DNA of 64,000 nt, taken from positions 160,196-224,195 of the forward strand of contig NZ_JANHAP010000008.1 of assembly GCF_024734385.1 (NCBI RefSeq), read 5' to 3'. The DNA is from Dasania sp. GY-MA-18 (GTDB taxonomy: Bacteria; Pseudomonadota; Gammaproteobacteria; Pseudomonadales; Dasaniaceae). Under the pieces are notes generated by a model, which saw only the letters and a list, made by a program, of their open reading frames with translations, made no database searches and was not told where the DNA came from. Below are positions 8,588 to 19,180 of the stretch, piece after piece (position 1 is the stretch's first letter; the number at the start of each line of letters is the position of its first letter). The translations under genes were made by a program, and so were the position numbers.

Positions 8588-9787
8588 ATGGATAGACAGA
8601 TACTGGTACTTAATGTGGGTTCTTCCAGTATAAAATTTTCGGTGTATCAACAGGCTGCTGATGGCTTGTTGAAGGTATTGCTAAGTGGCCAGCTTACTCA
8701 TCAGGGGCAGAACCGTGAGTTTAAGGTTGATTGTTTTGCAAGCGACTGTTTTGCCAGTGACAGCCGGCAGCAGTGGCAGGAGGCTCGAGTCGATAATAAT
8801 CGTAAAGCAGATGTGGCGCGTATTCTGGATTATCTTGCTAACAGTAAAGCTGGTTTTGCTATCACCTTAGTAGGGCACCGAGTCGTGCATGGCGGTACTA
8901 GTTTTGCTAAGCCAGCCCTGATTAATGAGCAGGTGCTAGCTAGCTTACGTGAGCTACAGGATTTAGCGCCCTTGCATCAAGCCCATAATGTTGACGCCAT
9001 TGCTGCGGTTGCTGAGCTGTGGCCCTCGGTTAAGCAGGTGGCTTGTTTTGATACTGCTTTCCATCACAGCATGCCCGCTGAGGCTCAAACTTTTGCTATC
9101 CCCAAACATTTTACTGAGCAAGGCATTAGACCCTATGGTTTTCATGGTTTGTCCTACCAGTATATTGCCAGCATTTTGCCTAGTGTTAAGCCCAAACCAT
9201 GCTTATCGCGTGTGCTAGTGGCGCATTTGGGTAGCGGTGCTAGCTTATGTGCTATGCGCGATCTACGCAGTGTGGCCACCACTATGTCGTTTACACCTTT
9301 AGATGGTTTGGCTATGGCTACCCGCAGCGGTGCTATAGACCCGGGAGTATTGCTATATTTATTAAATAATAAAGCGATGACAGTAGAGCAGTTGCAGCAG
9401 CTATTAAACCATCAGTCGGGGCTGCTGGGTATGTCGGGTATTAGTGCGGATTTGCGTGAGTTATTAGCCAGTGATCATCCGGCTGCCAGCGCAGCAGTAG
9501 ACCATTATATTTATCGAATAGTACTGGCGCTGGGCTCTATGGCGGCCGCCGCAGGCGGCATAGACACATTGGTGTTTACCGCAGGTGTGGGCCAGCACTG
9601 CGCACAAGTACGCGAGCGGGTATGCCAGCAAATAGCATGGCTGGGCGTTAAATTAAATACACAGGCCAACGCTAGTCACGCCCAGTGTATTAGCCATAAA
9701 GATAGTCAGGTAGCGGTATATGTCATCGCGACTGATGAAGCATTAATGATTGCTCAGCATTGTCTAGCGTTAGATATTGCCAGCTAA
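8588..9787 (+). CDS. ackA: Acetate kinase
   Basis: About 399 aa from ATG 8588, five bases after AGGGG (an in-frame GTG at 8582 overlaps that site). It interconverts acetyl phosphate + ADP and acetate + ATP. ASKHA-family signatures are intact: [14 protein letters not shown] at the N-terminus, [30 protein letters not shown] and FTAGVGQH near the C-terminus. Followed after 19 bases by phosphoketolase, which supplies acetyl phosphate, so the pair makes ATP without phosphotransacetylase. No pta gene is nearby. An FNR-like site lies upstream. Confidence 0.95.
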   Translation: MDRQILVLNVGSSSIKFSVYQQAADGLLKVLLSGQLTHQGQNREFKVDCFASDCFASDSRQQWQEARVDNNRKADVARILDYLANSKAGFAITLVGHRVVHGGTSFAKPALINEQVLASLRELQDLAPLHQAHNVDAIAAVAELWPSVKQVACFDTAFHHSMPAEAQTFAIPKHFTEQGIRPYGFHGLSYQYIASILPSVKPKPCLSRVLVAHLGSGASLCAMRDLRSVATTMSFTPLDGLAMATRSGAIDPGVLLYLLNNKAMTVEQLQQLLNHQSGLLGMSGISADLRELLASDHPAASAAVDHYIYRIVLALGSMAAAAGGIDTLVFTAGVGQHCAQVRERVCQQIAWLGVKLNTQANASHAQCISHKDSQVAVYVIATDEALMIAQHCLALDIAS

Positions 9788-9806
9788 TTGTATAGAGGAA
9801 GTTTAC

Positions 9807-12197
9807 ATGACAAAAAAAAATAATACGGTTACAAGTACGCAAACACCGCTGGATGAGCAGGAGCTAAAACAGTTACATGCTTATTGGTGTGCCTGTAATT
9901 ATCTGGCTGCGGCTATGATTTATCTGCAAGAGAACCCCTTATTGCGCCAACCCTTAGCCAAAGAGCATATTAAAAAACGTTTATTGGGGCACTGGGGAGC
10001 TAGCCCCGGCTTGTCGTTTATGTATATACACATGAACAGGCTGATTAATAAATATGATCTAAACAGTATATTTTTATCGGGCCCCGGCCACGGTGCCCCC
10101 GGTGTTTTGGCGCCGGTTTATTTAGAGGGTACCTATACCGAAGTTTATCCCGATATGCGTGAAGATGAGGAAGGGCTACGTCGTTTTTTTAAACAGTTTT
10201 CTTTTCCCGGTGGCATCGGTAGCCACTGCACACCAGAAACTCCGGGCTCTATTCATGAAGGTGGTGAGCTAGGCTATAGCCTATCCCACGCATTTGGCGC
10301 AGCCTTTGATAACCCCGATTTAATTGTTACCGTGGCTGTTGGTGATGGCGAGGCAGAAACGGGGCCACTGGCTACGGCCTGGCATTCCAATAAATTTTTA
10401 CATCCCATACGCGATGGTGCTGTGCTACCTATATTGCACTTAAATGGTTATAAAATTAATAATCCCACCCTATTATCCAGAATTACAGGGCAAGAGTTAG
10501 AAGATTTATTTAGTGGCTATGGTTGGCAGCCTTACTTTGTTGAGGGTGACGACCCCATGGTTATGCATCAACAGATGGCGGCAACTATGGAGCGCTGTGT
10601 AAGCGAGATACAAAGCATACAGCAGCAAGCCAGAGCTGGCGGCAACGCCAGCCGAGCGCGTTGGCCTATGATAGTGTTGCGCTCACCCAAGGGCTGGACC
10701 GGGCCTAAACAGGTGGGCGGACATAAGGTAGAGGGCTACTGGCGCGCCCACCAGGTACCACTGGCCAATGTCCACAGTGACGAGCAGCAGTTACAGCAGT
10801 TAGAGCAATGGCTAAAAAGTTATCAGCCTGAATTATGGTTTGATCAGCAAGGTAAACTCATCCCCGAATTAAAAGCCCTAGCCCCAAAAGGCTTGCGGCG
10901 TATGAGTGCCAACCCCCATGCTAATGGTGGTTTGTTACGCCGTGATTTGTTAATGCCTGATTTTCGTGACTACATGATAGCGGTTACAGAACCGGCAAAA
11001 AGCAGTGCCATGAATACGAAGCCTCTGGGCTGCATGCTTAGAGATATTATGCGACTTAATAGCAATAATTTTCGTGTGTTTGGGCCTGATGAAAATACCT
11101 CAAATAAATTAGATGCGATTTATGAGGTGAGTAAAAAACTATGGCTGGCGGATTACAAACCCGAGGATGAACAGGGTGGTGAGCTCAGCCCCGATGGCCG
11201 AGTGCTTGAGATGCTGTCGGAGCACACCTTAGAGGGGTGGTTTGAAGGCTATGTGCTAACTGGCAGGCACGGTTTTTTTGCCACCTACGAGGCCTTTGTG
11301 CATGTTATAGACTCTATGTACAACCAGCATGCGAAGTGGCTGGCGATATGTGAAGAGCTGCCTTGGCGTGCTCCCATAGCTTCAATTAATTTATTAATTA
11401 CGTCTACAGTTTGGCGTCAGGATCACAACGGTTTTACTCATCAAGATCCGGGCTTTCTAGACTTGGTGGTTAATAAAAGCCCGCTGGTCACCCGTATCTA
11501 CTTACCCCCAGATGTTAATTGCCTGCTGTCCACCGCAGATCATTGTTTACGTAGCCATAATGATATTAATGTAATTGTGGCTGATAAGCAGATGCATGTG
11601 CAGTATCTCGATAAAGATGCAGCGATAAAACACTGTACCAAAGGTCTGGGTATATGGGAGTGGGCCAGCACTGATAAGGGAGTAGAGCCCGATGTAGTAA
11701 TGGTGGGCTGTGGTGATATTCCCACCAAAGAAGCGCTGGCAGCTACGGCTATGCTAAGGGAATATTTCCCCGATTTAAAAATTCGTTTTATCAATGTGGT
11801 GGATTTATTTCGCATGACTCCAGCCGAAGAGCACCCACACGGTTTAAGCGACAGTGACTTTGATAGCCTATTCACTAAAGATAAGCCCATAGTATTTAAC
11901 TTTCATGGTTACCCCTGGCTAATACACCGGCTCGCTTATAGGCGTGCGAATAAAAATTTACATGTTAGGGGTTATATAGAGCGAGGCAATATTAATACGC
12001 CGTTAGAGCTGGCCATAGATAATCAAATTGATAGGTTTAGCTTGGCTATAGATGTTATTGATCGTGTGCCGCGTCTACAGGTAATAGGTGCGCATGCCAA
12101 ACAAAGTCTGCGCGATAAACAAATAGACTGTAGGCATTATGCTCATGAGCATGGTGTAGATAAACCCGAACATAATAACTGGGTGTGGCCCTTTTAA
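9807..12197 (+). CDS. xfp: Xylulose-5-phosphate/fructose-6-phosphate phosphoketolase
   Basis: 796 aa from ATG 9807, chosen because GAGGAA lies just upstream; upstream in-frame codons overlap ackA. This thiamine-diphosphate enzyme cleaves xylulose 5-phosphate (and often fructose 6-phosphate) with inorganic phosphate to acetyl phosphate plus glyceraldehyde 3-phosphate or erythrose 4-phosphate. Signatures: [24 protein letters not shown], the ThDP/Mg motif [10 protein letters not shown] with NGYKINNPT, and the C-terminal [13 protein letters not shown]. Length and domain order are normal for the family. With ackA it forms a short acetate-producing, ATP-yielding bypass. Confidence 0.96.
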   Translation: MTKKNNTVTSTQTPLDEQELKQLHAYWCACNYLAAAMIYLQENPLLRQPLAKEHIKKRLLGHWGASPGLSFMYIHMNRLINKYDLNSIFLSGPGHGAPGVLAPVYLEGTYTEVYPDMREDEEGLRRFFKQFSFPGGIGSHCTPETPGSIHEGGELGYSLSHAFGAAFDNPDLIVTVAVGDGEAETGPLATAWHSNKFLHPIRDGAVLPILHLNGYKINNPTLLSRITGQELEDLFSGYGWQPYFVEGDDPMVMHQQMAATMERCVSEIQSIQQQARAGGNASRARWPMIVLRSPKGWTGPKQVGGHKVEGYWRAHQVPLANVHSDEQQLQQLEQWLKSYQPELWFDQQGKLIPELKALAPKGLRRMSANPHANGGLLRRDLLMPDFRDYMIAVTEPAKSSAMNTKPLGCMLRDIMRLNSNNFRVFGPDENTSNKLDAIYEVSKKLWLADYKPEDEQGGELSPDGRVLEMLSEHTLEGWFEGYVLTGRHGFFATYEAFVHVIDSMYNQHAKWLAICEELPWRAPIASINLLITSTVWRQDHNGFTHQDPGFLDLVVNKSPLVTRIYLPPDVNCLLSTADHCLRSHNDINVIVADKQMHVQYLDKDAAIKHCTKGLGIWEWASTDKGVEPDVVMVGCGDIPTKEALAATAMLREYFPDLKIRFINVVDLFRMTPAEEHPHGLSDSDFDSLFTKDKPIVFNFHGYPWLIHRLAYRRANKNLHVRGYIERGNINTPLELAIDNQIDRFSLAIDVIDRVPRLQVIGAHAKQSLRDKQIDCRHYAHEHGVDKPEHNNWVWPF

Positions 12198-12234
12198 TCA
12201 TTGATTTATTAACTAAGGCTTTGGCGTTAAATCT

Positions 12235-13956
12235 ATGCAGCAACATTTAATTCTAATAGGTATGTTAGCCGGTGGTTTAGGTTTGTTTATGTTAGCTGTG
12301 GGGATGATGACCGACGGCCTTAAATCGGCTGCCGGTCAGGCCCTGCGTGATATTTTAGCGCGCTGGACCCGTACCCCCGCACATGGCATTTTTACCGGCC
12401 TGGCGATTACCGCCATAGTGCAGTCTTCCAGCGCGGTTACTGTAGCAACTATAGGTTTTGTTAATGCCGGTATTATTTCTATGCGCCGGGCCCTGGGTGT
12501 GGTCTACGGTTCAAATTTAGGCACCACCATGACTGGCTGGTTGGTCGCGGTGGTTGGCTTTAAGCTTAATATAGAGTCTTTTGCCTTGCCCTTAATTGGT
12601 CTAGGTATGTTATTGCGGCTCACCGGGGGCGAGAGTAAACGTGCGCCATTGGGTTTAGCCCTAGTTGGCTTTGGGCTATTTTTTATAGGTGTAGATGTAC
12701 TAAAAGATGCTTTTGATGGTTTGGTACTGGCAATAGACTTTAACAAATTTACCGTTGAAGGTTGGCGCGGTATTTTAATGTACGTAGCCATAGGTTTTTT
12801 GATTACCGTACTAACCCAGTCGTCCAGCGCCGCAATTGCGATAACCCTAACAGCAGCTAGCGGTGGCGTATTAGGGCTGTATGCTGCCGCAGCAATGGTA
12901 ATAGGCGCTAATGTAGGCACAACTTCCACTGCTGCAATTGCCGTGATAGGCGCAACAGCTAACGCCAAGCGAGTAGCCTCTGCCCATATCATATTCAATG
13001 TGGGGGCAGGCCTGCTAGCCTTGCTTATATTACCGGTTTTATTTTGGGTGGTGGAATCCAGTACTAATTTATTAGGCTTAGAGTCTATACCGGCGGTGAC
13101 CTTGGCTTTGTTTCATACCGTGTTTAATTTGGTGGGTGTGTTACTGATGTTGCCGTTTAATAACCGACTGGCAGATTTTTTGGAAAAGCGTTTTATTACT
13201 CAAGAGGAAGTCGAGTCTAGGCCACAATATTTAGATAAAACCGTTTTAGTTACGCCAGTATTAGCTGTTAATGCTTTAGTGCTGGAACTCAACAGGCTAG
13301 TAGCTGTGATTAAACGTATGGGTATACAGGTGATGGCCGAGCATCCTAATAATCTGCAAGCGGTTAGTCACGATGAGCGCGTGGTTAATCAGTTGTCTGC
13401 AGCTGTGTCGTCATTTATAGCTCAGATAGAGCGCGCTGAACTAAGTGAAGAAATTGCCCAAGAGCTCGCGAAAATACTACGCGCGGACCAGCATCTATTG
13501 GCGGCTAGTGAACAAGCGCTAGCCTTAGCAAAAAATCCACAGCTGAGTACTGATATTAGCGATGCCAGTGTTAAAATTGGTATGCAGCAATTTAATCAGT
13601 TGGTCTACCACTTTATAGATCAAGCAGATTTATCATCGCCACAGTTTTCTTTGTTATCTGCCCATCAACAATTACAACAAATAGAGCAATGCTATGGAGA
13701 TATTAAGGGCGTGTTACTGCTGGCTGGTGTTGAACTACGCTTAAAGATTGATGATGTCATTGCCCTTATAGAAATTAACAGCGATAAACGCCATATGTGT
13801 GTGCAGTTAATAAAAGCATTAAGCCTGTTGAGTAATGTGGTGGTAGATGTTGATAGTGAGGGCTATACCCAGCCTGATGTGGCTGAGGATAGCGGCCAGG
13901 CTAACACCGAGCAGCCGCTGGCAACTGTCACTAATAAATCCATTACAGAACCTTGA
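12235..13956 (+). CDS. Na+/phosphate cotransporter family protein (NptA/YjbB type) with C-terminal PhoU-like domain
   Basis: 573 aa. The first about 310 residues are membrane-spanning with two inverted Na/Pi-cotransporter repeats, each holding a Q-S-S-S element: AIVQSSSAVTVAT and VLTQSSSAAIAIT, each followed by a glycine-rich GxNxGTT motif (GSNLGTTMTG; GANVGTTSTA). The remaining about 260 residues are helical and PhoU-like. It should carry phosphate with sodium across the inner membrane. It lies 37 bases after the phosphoketolase gene; since phosphoketolase consumes inorganic phosphate, a functional link is possible but not shown. Confidence 0.9.
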   Translation: MQQHLILIGMLAGGLGLFMLAVGMMTDGLKSAAGQALRDILARWTRTPAHGIFTGLAITAIVQSSSAVTVATIGFVNAGIISMRRALGVVYGSNLGTTMTGWLVAVVGFKLNIESFALPLIGLGMLLRLTGGESKRAPLGLALVGFGLFFIGVDVLKDAFDGLVLAIDFNKFTVEGWRGILMYVAIGFLITVLTQSSSAAIAITLTAASGGVLGLYAAAAMVIGANVGTTSTAAIAVIGATANAKRVASAHIIFNVGAGLLALLILPVLFWVVESSTNLLGLESIPAVTLALFHTVFNLVGVLLMLPFNNRLADFLEKRFITQEEVESRPQYLDKTVLVTPVLAVNALVLELNRLVAVIKRMGIQVMAEHPNNLQAVSHDERVVNQLSAAVSSFIAQIERAELSEEIAQELAKILRADQHLLAASEQALALAKNPQLSTDISDASVKIGMQQFNQLVYHFIDQADLSSPQFSLLSAHQQLQQIEQCYGDIKGVLLLAGVELRLKIDDVIALIEINSDKRHMCVQLIKALSLLSNVVVDVDSEGYTQPDVAEDSGQANTEQPLATVTNKSITEP

Positions 13957-13964
13957 GTGATTTT

Positions 13965-15023
13965 ATGAACATGCTTTTAAGCGAGGGTTTAGTGTGGTTG
14001 GGCATAGTGTTTTGTATTAGCCAGTCAGCGATGTTTAGTGGTTTAAATCTGGCTTTGTTGGGTGTCAGTCGCCTTCGTTTAGAGGTGGAGGCTCAATCTG
14101 GTTCGCCAGCGGCATTGACCATCTTAGCCTTGCGTAAAAACGTCAATTTATTGTTGGCAACGATACTGTGGGGCAATGTGGCGATCAATGTGTTGCTCAC
14201 CTTGCTCTCTAATTCTGTTATGGCGGGCTTAACTGCCTTTTTATTTTCCAGTGTACTCATTACATTTTTGGGCGAAATTATACCGCAGGCCTATTTTTCG
14301 CGTAATGCTATGCGTATGGGGGCTTTATTGGCACCGGTTTTAAAGTTCTATCAATACCTGTTATACCCGGTGGCTAAGCCCTGCGCCATAGTGTTAGATC
14401 AATGGTTAGGTAAAGAGGGTATTAGTTATTTTCGTGAGCAAGATTTACATACGGTTATTGCCAAACATATAGAGTCTAGTAGTTCTGATGTGAGCCTGCT
14501 GGAAGGCACTGGGGCGATTAATTTTTTAAAAATAGATGATATTGCCGTTAGTAAAATGGGGGAGTTGATCGATGACAAAAGCATCATACATTTACCTCAA
14601 GCTAAAGGTTTGCCTGTGTTTCCTGAATTTAATCGACAGGTAAAGGATGGTTTTTTACAGGCTATTGCTGCATCAGGTAAGAAGTGGGTTGTTATCACTG
14701 ATGAACAGGGGCTTCCTTACTCTATACTTAATGCGCATGTGTTTCTTAGAAGCATATTGGCGGAGCTGCCTATGTCTGCTCAGGAATACTGTCACCAACC
14801 TATAGTGGTTACTGATCCTCAAGAACAGTTGGGTAAGGTGTTATCTGAATTAAAGGTGTCACCAGAGCATCAATCAGATGATGTGATCGATAACGATATT
14901 ATTTTGTACTGGGGCGAACAGCGGCGAATTATTAGTGGCTCCGATATTTTAGGTAGATTGTTAAAAGGCATAGTTAGGCGTGATGACATAAACGATAAAC
15001 ATTTACATCCTATTTCTTTGTAA
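13965..15023 (+). CDS. DUF21 (CNNM/CorC-type) membrane protein with degenerate CBS region
   Basis: About 352 aa from ATG 13965; an in-frame TTG at 13953 overlaps the previous stop. The N-terminal about 170 residues form a DUF21 transmembrane domain (SQSAMFSGLNLALLGVSRLRLEVEA, split here as a helix and its SRLRLE motif; NVAINVLLTLLSNSVMAGL; FLGEIIPQAYFSRNAMRMG), the module of CNNM Mg2+ transporters and CorC/HlyC relatives. The C-terminal part is CBS-like but diverged, and no CorC_HlyC domain follows. The product may be a cation-flux or integrity protein. Same strand and nearly overlapping nptA, so co-transcribed. Confidence 0.8.
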   Translation: MNMLLSEGLVWLGIVFCISQSAMFSGLNLALLGVSRLRLEVEAQSGSPAALTILALRKNVNLLLATILWGNVAINVLLTLLSNSVMAGLTAFLFSSVLITFLGEIIPQAYFSRNAMRMGALLAPVLKFYQYLLYPVAKPCAIVLDQWLGKEGISYFREQDLHTVIAKHIESSSSDVSLLEGTGAINFLKIDDIAVSKMGELIDDKSIIHLPQAKGLPVFPEFNRQVKDGFLQAIAASGKKWVVITDEQGLPYSILNAHVFLRSILAELPMSAQEYCHQPIVVTDPQEQLGKVLSELKVSPEHQSDDVIDNDIILYWGEQRRIISGSDILGRLLKGIVRRDDINDKHLHPISL

Positions 15024-15039
15024 TACAGGTAAAACTATT

Positions 15040-16443
15040 ATGGCAACAGTGACATTTTACGGCGCAATTGAAGGCGTAACAGGCTCAGCCTATTTGCTGG
15101 CAACCGATGAGGCTAAAATCTTATTGGACTGCGGTTTGTTTCAGGGTAGGCGTGAAGAAGAGGAGGGCAATTTAGAGGCCTTTCCTTTTGATGTTACAGA
15201 GCTGGATGCCGTGGTCCTGTCCCATGCTCACTTAGATCACTCAGGCCGGCTGCCTAAGTTGGTTGCGGATGGCTATAATGCCGCAATTTATATGACTAGC
15301 CCCAGTGTTGAACTATTGGAGATTTTGCTCAATGATGCCGTGTCATTGCAGCTGCGCGACGTGGAGTGGGAAAACAAACGCCTACAGCGAGCGGGTAAAA
15401 AACTCATAGAGCCTATGTATACATTAGACAATGTTAAGGAAACACTGACCCTATGTTCCGGTGAGGATTATGGGCATAGGGTTACTGTGGCGAAAGGCAT
15501 AGATGTTTGTTTTAGAGATGCCGGTCATATTCTGGGCTCTGCCATAGTAGAAGTGTTTGTTACTGAGCAAGGGGTAGAGAAAAAATTGGTGTTCTCAGGG
15601 GACTTGGGCAATAGTTGTTCAGCCTTGTTGCGTGATCCCGAAGTGGTGGAACATGCCGATGTGTTGTTGCTAGAGTCTACTTATGGTGATCGTAATCATA
15701 GGCCTATGGATGAGACTTTAGCTGAGTTTGAAGATATCGTTGAGCAGGCCTCAAAAAACGGCGGCAATATATTAATACCCTCATTTGCAGTCGGTCGTAC
15801 CCAGGAAATTATTTTCCGATTAGGTGAGCTTTATCAAAAAGGTAAGCTTAGGCAGCAGGCAGTCTATTTAGATAGCCCCATGGCGATAGCGGTCACGGAA
15901 ATTTATCACCGTTACCAGGATGTGTATAACACCGAGGATCAGGCGGCTATGAAAAAAGGCGCTGCCAGTAGCCTGCATAGTTTTTTGCCGGTGCTGCGCT
16001 ATTCCTCTTCTACGGCCGAATCTATAGCGCTTAATAATATAGAAGCCGGGGCAATTATTATTGCCGGTAGTGGTATGTGCAATGGCGGCCGTATACGCCA
16101 TCATTTCAAACACAATTTATGGCGCCGTAATGCTCATGTGATTTTTGTTGGCTTTCAAGCTATGGGTACGCCTGGCCGGGCGTTGGTTGATGGTGCCAAA
16201 TTTTTTAACCAAGCAGGTGAGAAAATATCGGTTAAGGCAGCGATTCATACCATAGGCGGTTTTTCCGCTCACGCAAGCCAGTCGCAGCTTTTAGACTGGA
16301 TTAATGGTTTTTCTCAAGCTAATAAACCTAGGCTATTTTTGGTACATGGCGAAGAGGACACCAAAGTCATTTTTAAATCATACCTCAAACAGCAGGGCTG
16401 GGACGCCAGCATACCCGCCAAAGGTGAGACTATTACTTTCTAA
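15040..16443 (+). CDS. Metallo-beta-lactamase/beta-CASP nuclease (YSH1-like, RNA-specificity domain)
   Basis: 467 aa. The metallo-beta-lactamase motif HAHLDHSG (about 62-69), a second metal element RDAGHILGS and LVFSGDLG are followed by a beta-CASP insert (LLESTYGDRNH, IPSFAVGRTQEI, DSPMA), the RNA-specificity element FVGFQAMGTPGRAL and a final SAHASQSQLLDWI and HGEE. All Zn ligands appear intact, so it should be an active RNA processing or degrading enzyme. Genes of this type often cluster with phosphoketolase, acetate kinase and universal-stress genes in proteobacterial low-oxygen loci, which fits this neighbourhood. Confidence 0.92.
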   Translation: MATVTFYGAIEGVTGSAYLLATDEAKILLDCGLFQGRREEEEGNLEAFPFDVTELDAVVLSHAHLDHSGRLPKLVADGYNAAIYMTSPSVELLEILLNDAVSLQLRDVEWENKRLQRAGKKLIEPMYTLDNVKETLTLCSGEDYGHRVTVAKGIDVCFRDAGHILGSAIVEVFVTEQGVEKKLVFSGDLGNSCSALLRDPEVVEHADVLLLESTYGDRNHRPMDETLAEFEDIVEQASKNGGNILIPSFAVGRTQEIIFRLGELYQKGKLRQQAVYLDSPMAIAVTEIYHRYQDVYNTEDQAAMKKGAASSLHSFLPVLRYSSSTAESIALNNIEAGAIIIAGSGMCNGGRIRHHFKHNLWRRNAHVIFVGFQAMGTPGRALVDGAKFFNQAGEKISVKAAIHTIGGFSAHASQSQLLDWINGFSQANKPRLFLVHGEEDTKVIFKSYLKQQGWDASIPAKGETITF

Positions 16444-16469
16444 CGGTAATTTAATTGATAAGAGCAACT

Positions 16470-17366
16470 ATGACTGATCTTAAAAAGCCGTATAAGGCTG
16501 CCAAAGTTTTTCCTACCGCAGAGGAGGATGTGGGGGCTGCGAAGCTTAGCCCTAGTACCCCGCAAACGAGTTCGCCAGCCTATAGGTTGGCCTATTCTGA
16601 TAATGAGTTTTTATTACGCGATGAATTACGCCCCTTACGTTTACAGCTAGAGCTGTTAAAACCCGACTTGCTACAAGATGAACAGGGTATAGAGGCGACT
16701 GTGGTGGTATTTGGCAGTGCCCGTATACCTGATGCCGAGACTGCCGCTAACCATTTAGCTGAGGCTAAGCACAAGGCTGAAATGCAGCCTAATAATAGCG
16801 CCTTGCTTAAGCAAGTTGCTGAGGCTGAAAGAGTATTGCGCAATAGTTTTTATTATGAAGAAGCTAGAAAGTTTGCCCGGCTGATCACCCAAGACAGTGC
16901 CAGTGACGACGAATGTGACTTTATGATTATCACCGGTGGCGGCCCAGGTATTATGGAGGCCGCCAATCGTGGCGCTATGGAAGCTGGAGGTAAGAGTATA
17001 GGCTTAAATATTGTTTTGCCCTTTGAGCAGCGCCCCAATCCGTATGTGACACCAGAACTATGTTTTCAATTTCATTATTTTGCCATACGCAAGATGCACT
17101 TTTTAAAGCGTGCCCGCGCCTTATTGGCCTGCCCTGGTGGTTTTGGTACTTTGGATGAACTGTTTGAAACCTTGACCTTAATCCAAACAAAAAAAATCAA
17201 ACCGCTGCCTGTTTTGCTGATGGGTAGTGACTATTGGCGGCGTATGATTAATTTTGAAATGCTGGTGGAGGAGGGCATGATAGAAGAGCAAGACCTTGCC
17301 CTGTTCCAGTTTGTTGACAGTGCCGAGCAAGCCCGAGATATAGTAAGGGCGCACTGGGGGATATAA
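16470..17366 (+). CDS. LOG/TIGR00730-family Rossmann-fold protein
   Basis: About 298 aa from ATG 16470 (in-frame TTG at 16455 possible). It has the family signatures GGGPGIMEAANRGA and PGGFGTLDE, the nucleotide-binding and catalytic loops of LONELY GUY-type phosphoribohydrolases, formerly misannotated as lysine decarboxylases. Members of this fold hydrolyse nucleoside 5'-monophosphates to base and ribose 5-phosphate. This is a longer variant with an N-terminal extension of about 75 residues and an extra helical insert (residues about 90-130). It closes the ackA-xfp run and converges on leuA across a shared terminator. Confidence 0.88.
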   Translation: MTDLKKPYKAAKVFPTAEEDVGAAKLSPSTPQTSSPAYRLAYSDNEFLLRDELRPLRLQLELLKPDLLQDEQGIEATVVVFGSARIPDAETAANHLAEAKHKAEMQPNNSALLKQVAEAERVLRNSFYYEEARKFARLITQDSASDDECDFMIITGGGPGIMEAANRGAMEAGGKSIGLNIVLPFEQRPNPYVTPELCFQFHYFAIRKMHFLKRARALLACPGGFGTLDELFETLTLIQTKKIKPLPVLLMGSDYWRRMINFEMLVEEGMIEEQDLALFQFVDSAEQARDIVRAHWGI

Positions 17367-17398
17367 GTGCAGCGAATATTATTGCTATGGTAATTGAA

Positions 17399-17431
17399 AA
17401 CTGGCAGCGCTACTGAGTAGTGCTGCCAGTT
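17399..17431. terminator. Bidirectional terminator between LOG-family gene and leuA
   Basis: Long hairpin with 16-base arms starting AACTGGCAGC and ending GCTGCCAGTT, one G-U-type mismatch and a three-base loop. It lies between two convergent genes. The flanks are A/T-rich on both sides (GAAAA left, TTAATATTT right), so it can serve both strands. Confidence 0.75.
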
Positions 17432-17452
17432 AATATTTATCAAGCTGCTTGC

Positions 17453-19180
17453 TCAGGCTGCGCTGGTTTGTGCCTTGGCGACACAACGATTGACCACATT
17501 AAGCATGGCACGCATAGTCGCCTCTAATACATCCTGACTTTTGCCAACTCCGCACAGACGTTGGCCATCTATGTTAGCCTGTAAGTAGCACACCGCTTCG
17601 GCGCTGCTGCCGCTATGCTCACTGCTGGCTAGGGCATGTTCGGCATATTCCACCACCACTATATTTTTATTGATCTGCTCGCCTAAGGCTTTGGCAAAGC
17701 TCTCTATGGCACCGCTGCCTTGTTGTTGTAGGTTCAGTGCTTGGCCCTGATGAATAAGAGTGGCTTGTAACTGCTCTGTATCATGCTCGCGGCTGAGTTG
17801 GTAACTCTGTAACTGGTAGGCAGCAGGCTGTTGCCAGTAATGCTGCTCAAACAGCGCCGCTATGGTGCCAGGGCTAAGCTCACGCTTTTGACGTTCGGCT
17901 TCGGCCTGTACCAAGCTACTGAATTCTATTTGCAACCAGCGTGGCAATTGTAAGCCTTGCTGTTGTTCCATCACATAGGCTATGCCAGCCTTGCCCGATT
18001 GGCTGTTAATGCGTATGACCTCCTGATAAGAGCGCCCTAAATCGGCGGGGTCTATGGGCAAATAAGCGACTTGCCAAGGTTGCTGGGCGTCGTAATGTTT
18101 TAAGCATTTATTAATCGCGTCCTGATGGCTGCCGGAAAAAGCAGTAAACACCAAATCACCTGCATAGGGGTGACGCGGGTGTACCGGTAATTGCGTACAG
18201 GCTTTAACGGTTTGGATAATTTTATCCATGTTGGCCAAGTCTAATTGCGGGTCTATGCCCTGGCTGTAAAGGTTCATGGCCATGGTGATGACATCCATAT
18301 TGCCGGTACGCTCGCCATTACCCATTAAAGTGCCTTCTACTCGGTCGGCGCCAGCCATAACCCCTAGCTCGGCGGCAGCAACGGCACAGCCTCTATCGTT
18401 GTGGGTGTGCAGGCTAATGCTAAGAGCCTCACGTTGTTTAATATGCTGGCAAAACCACTCGATTTGGTCAGCGTAAATATTGGGTGTGCTTACTTCTACA
18501 GTGGCGGGTAAATTGATAATCACCGGCCGCTCAGGGCTGGGCTGCCACACATCTACCACGGCATCGCAAATTGCCACGGCAAAATCCAGTTCGGTGTTGG
18601 TAAAACTTTCAGGTGAATACTCAAACTGCCAGTCCGTGGCCGGGTATTGCTGGGCCTGTTGTTTAATTAAGCGAGCGCCCTCAACCGCAATATCAATAAT
18701 GCCCTGTTTGTCGAGTTGAAAAACCTGCTCGCGTTGCACCTTAGAGGTGGAGTTATACAAATGCACTATGGCTTTTTTGCAGCCCTGCAAGGCCTCAAAG
18801 GAACGCTTGATTAGAGCTGCGCGCGCAGGAGTTAAGATTTGTATGCGTACATCATCGGGTATTTTATTTTGCTCGATTAGCTCGCGTATAAAATCAAAAT
18901 CGGTTTGCGAGGCAGCGGGAAAGCCTACTTCGATTTCTTTAAATCCTATAGCAACTAATAAATCAAACAGCTGGTGTTTTTGTGCAGGGGTCATGGGGTC
19001 TATCAATGCTTGATTACCATCGCGTAAATCGACACTGCACCAAGTAGGCGCTTGTGTGATTTGCTGATTGGGCCACTGGCGCTGGGGTAGGTCTACTGTT
19101 GGGTAGGCGCAGTATTTCCTGTGATTAAAGGGGGCGTTATCAAAAGAGCGATGATTAGAAGGTGCGGCCTGTAGGGTCAT
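17453..19180 (-). CDS. leuA: 2-isopropylmalate synthase
   Basis: 575 aa, the longer LeuA type found in actinobacteria and many gammaproteobacteria. It condenses 2-oxoisovalerate with acetyl-CoA in the first committed step of leucine biosynthesis. Catalytic HMGL-like domain: SVDLRDGNQALIDPM near residue 47 (metal-binding aspartate), EVGFPAASQTDFDF, and HTHNDRGCAVAAAELG with the second metal-binding histidines. The C-terminal about 130 residues form the LeuA regulatory domain for leucine feedback. Transcribed divergently from an Lrp-type regulator 155 bases away, so leucine-responsive control is plausible. Confidence 0.95.
   Translation of the reverse strand: MTLQAAPSNHRSFDNAPFNHRKYCAYPTVDLPQRQWPNQQITQAPTWCSVDLRDGNQALIDPMTPAQKHQLFDLLVAIGFKEIEVGFPAASQTDFDFIRELIEQNKIPDDVRIQILTPARAALIKRSFEALQGCKKAIVHLYNSTSKVQREQVFQLDKQGIIDIAVEGARLIKQQAQQYPATDWQFEYSPESFTNTELDFAVAICDAVVDVWQPSPERPVIINLPATVEVSTPNIYADQIEWFCQHIKQREALSISLHTHNDRGCAVAAAELGVMAGADRVEGTLMGNGERTGNMDVITMAMNLYSQGIDPQLDLANMDKIIQTVKACTQLPVHPRHPYAGDLVFTAFSGSHQDAINKCLKHYDAQQPWQVAYLPIDPADLGRSYQEVIRINSQSGKAGIAYVMEQQQGLQLPRWLQIEFSSLVQAEAERQKRELSPGTIAALFEQHYWQQPAAYQLQSYQLSREHDTEQLQATLIHQGQALNLQQQGSGAIESFAKALGEQINKNIVVVEYAEHALASSEHSGSSAEAVCYLQANIDGQRLCGVGKSQDVLEATMRAMLNVVNRCVAKAQTSAA

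Noticed and set aside
12504..12998. 164-aa minus-strand frame inside the Na/Pi symporter gene
   Set aside because: Mirror of the Gly/Ala/Val-rich membrane repeats; no domain or start site.
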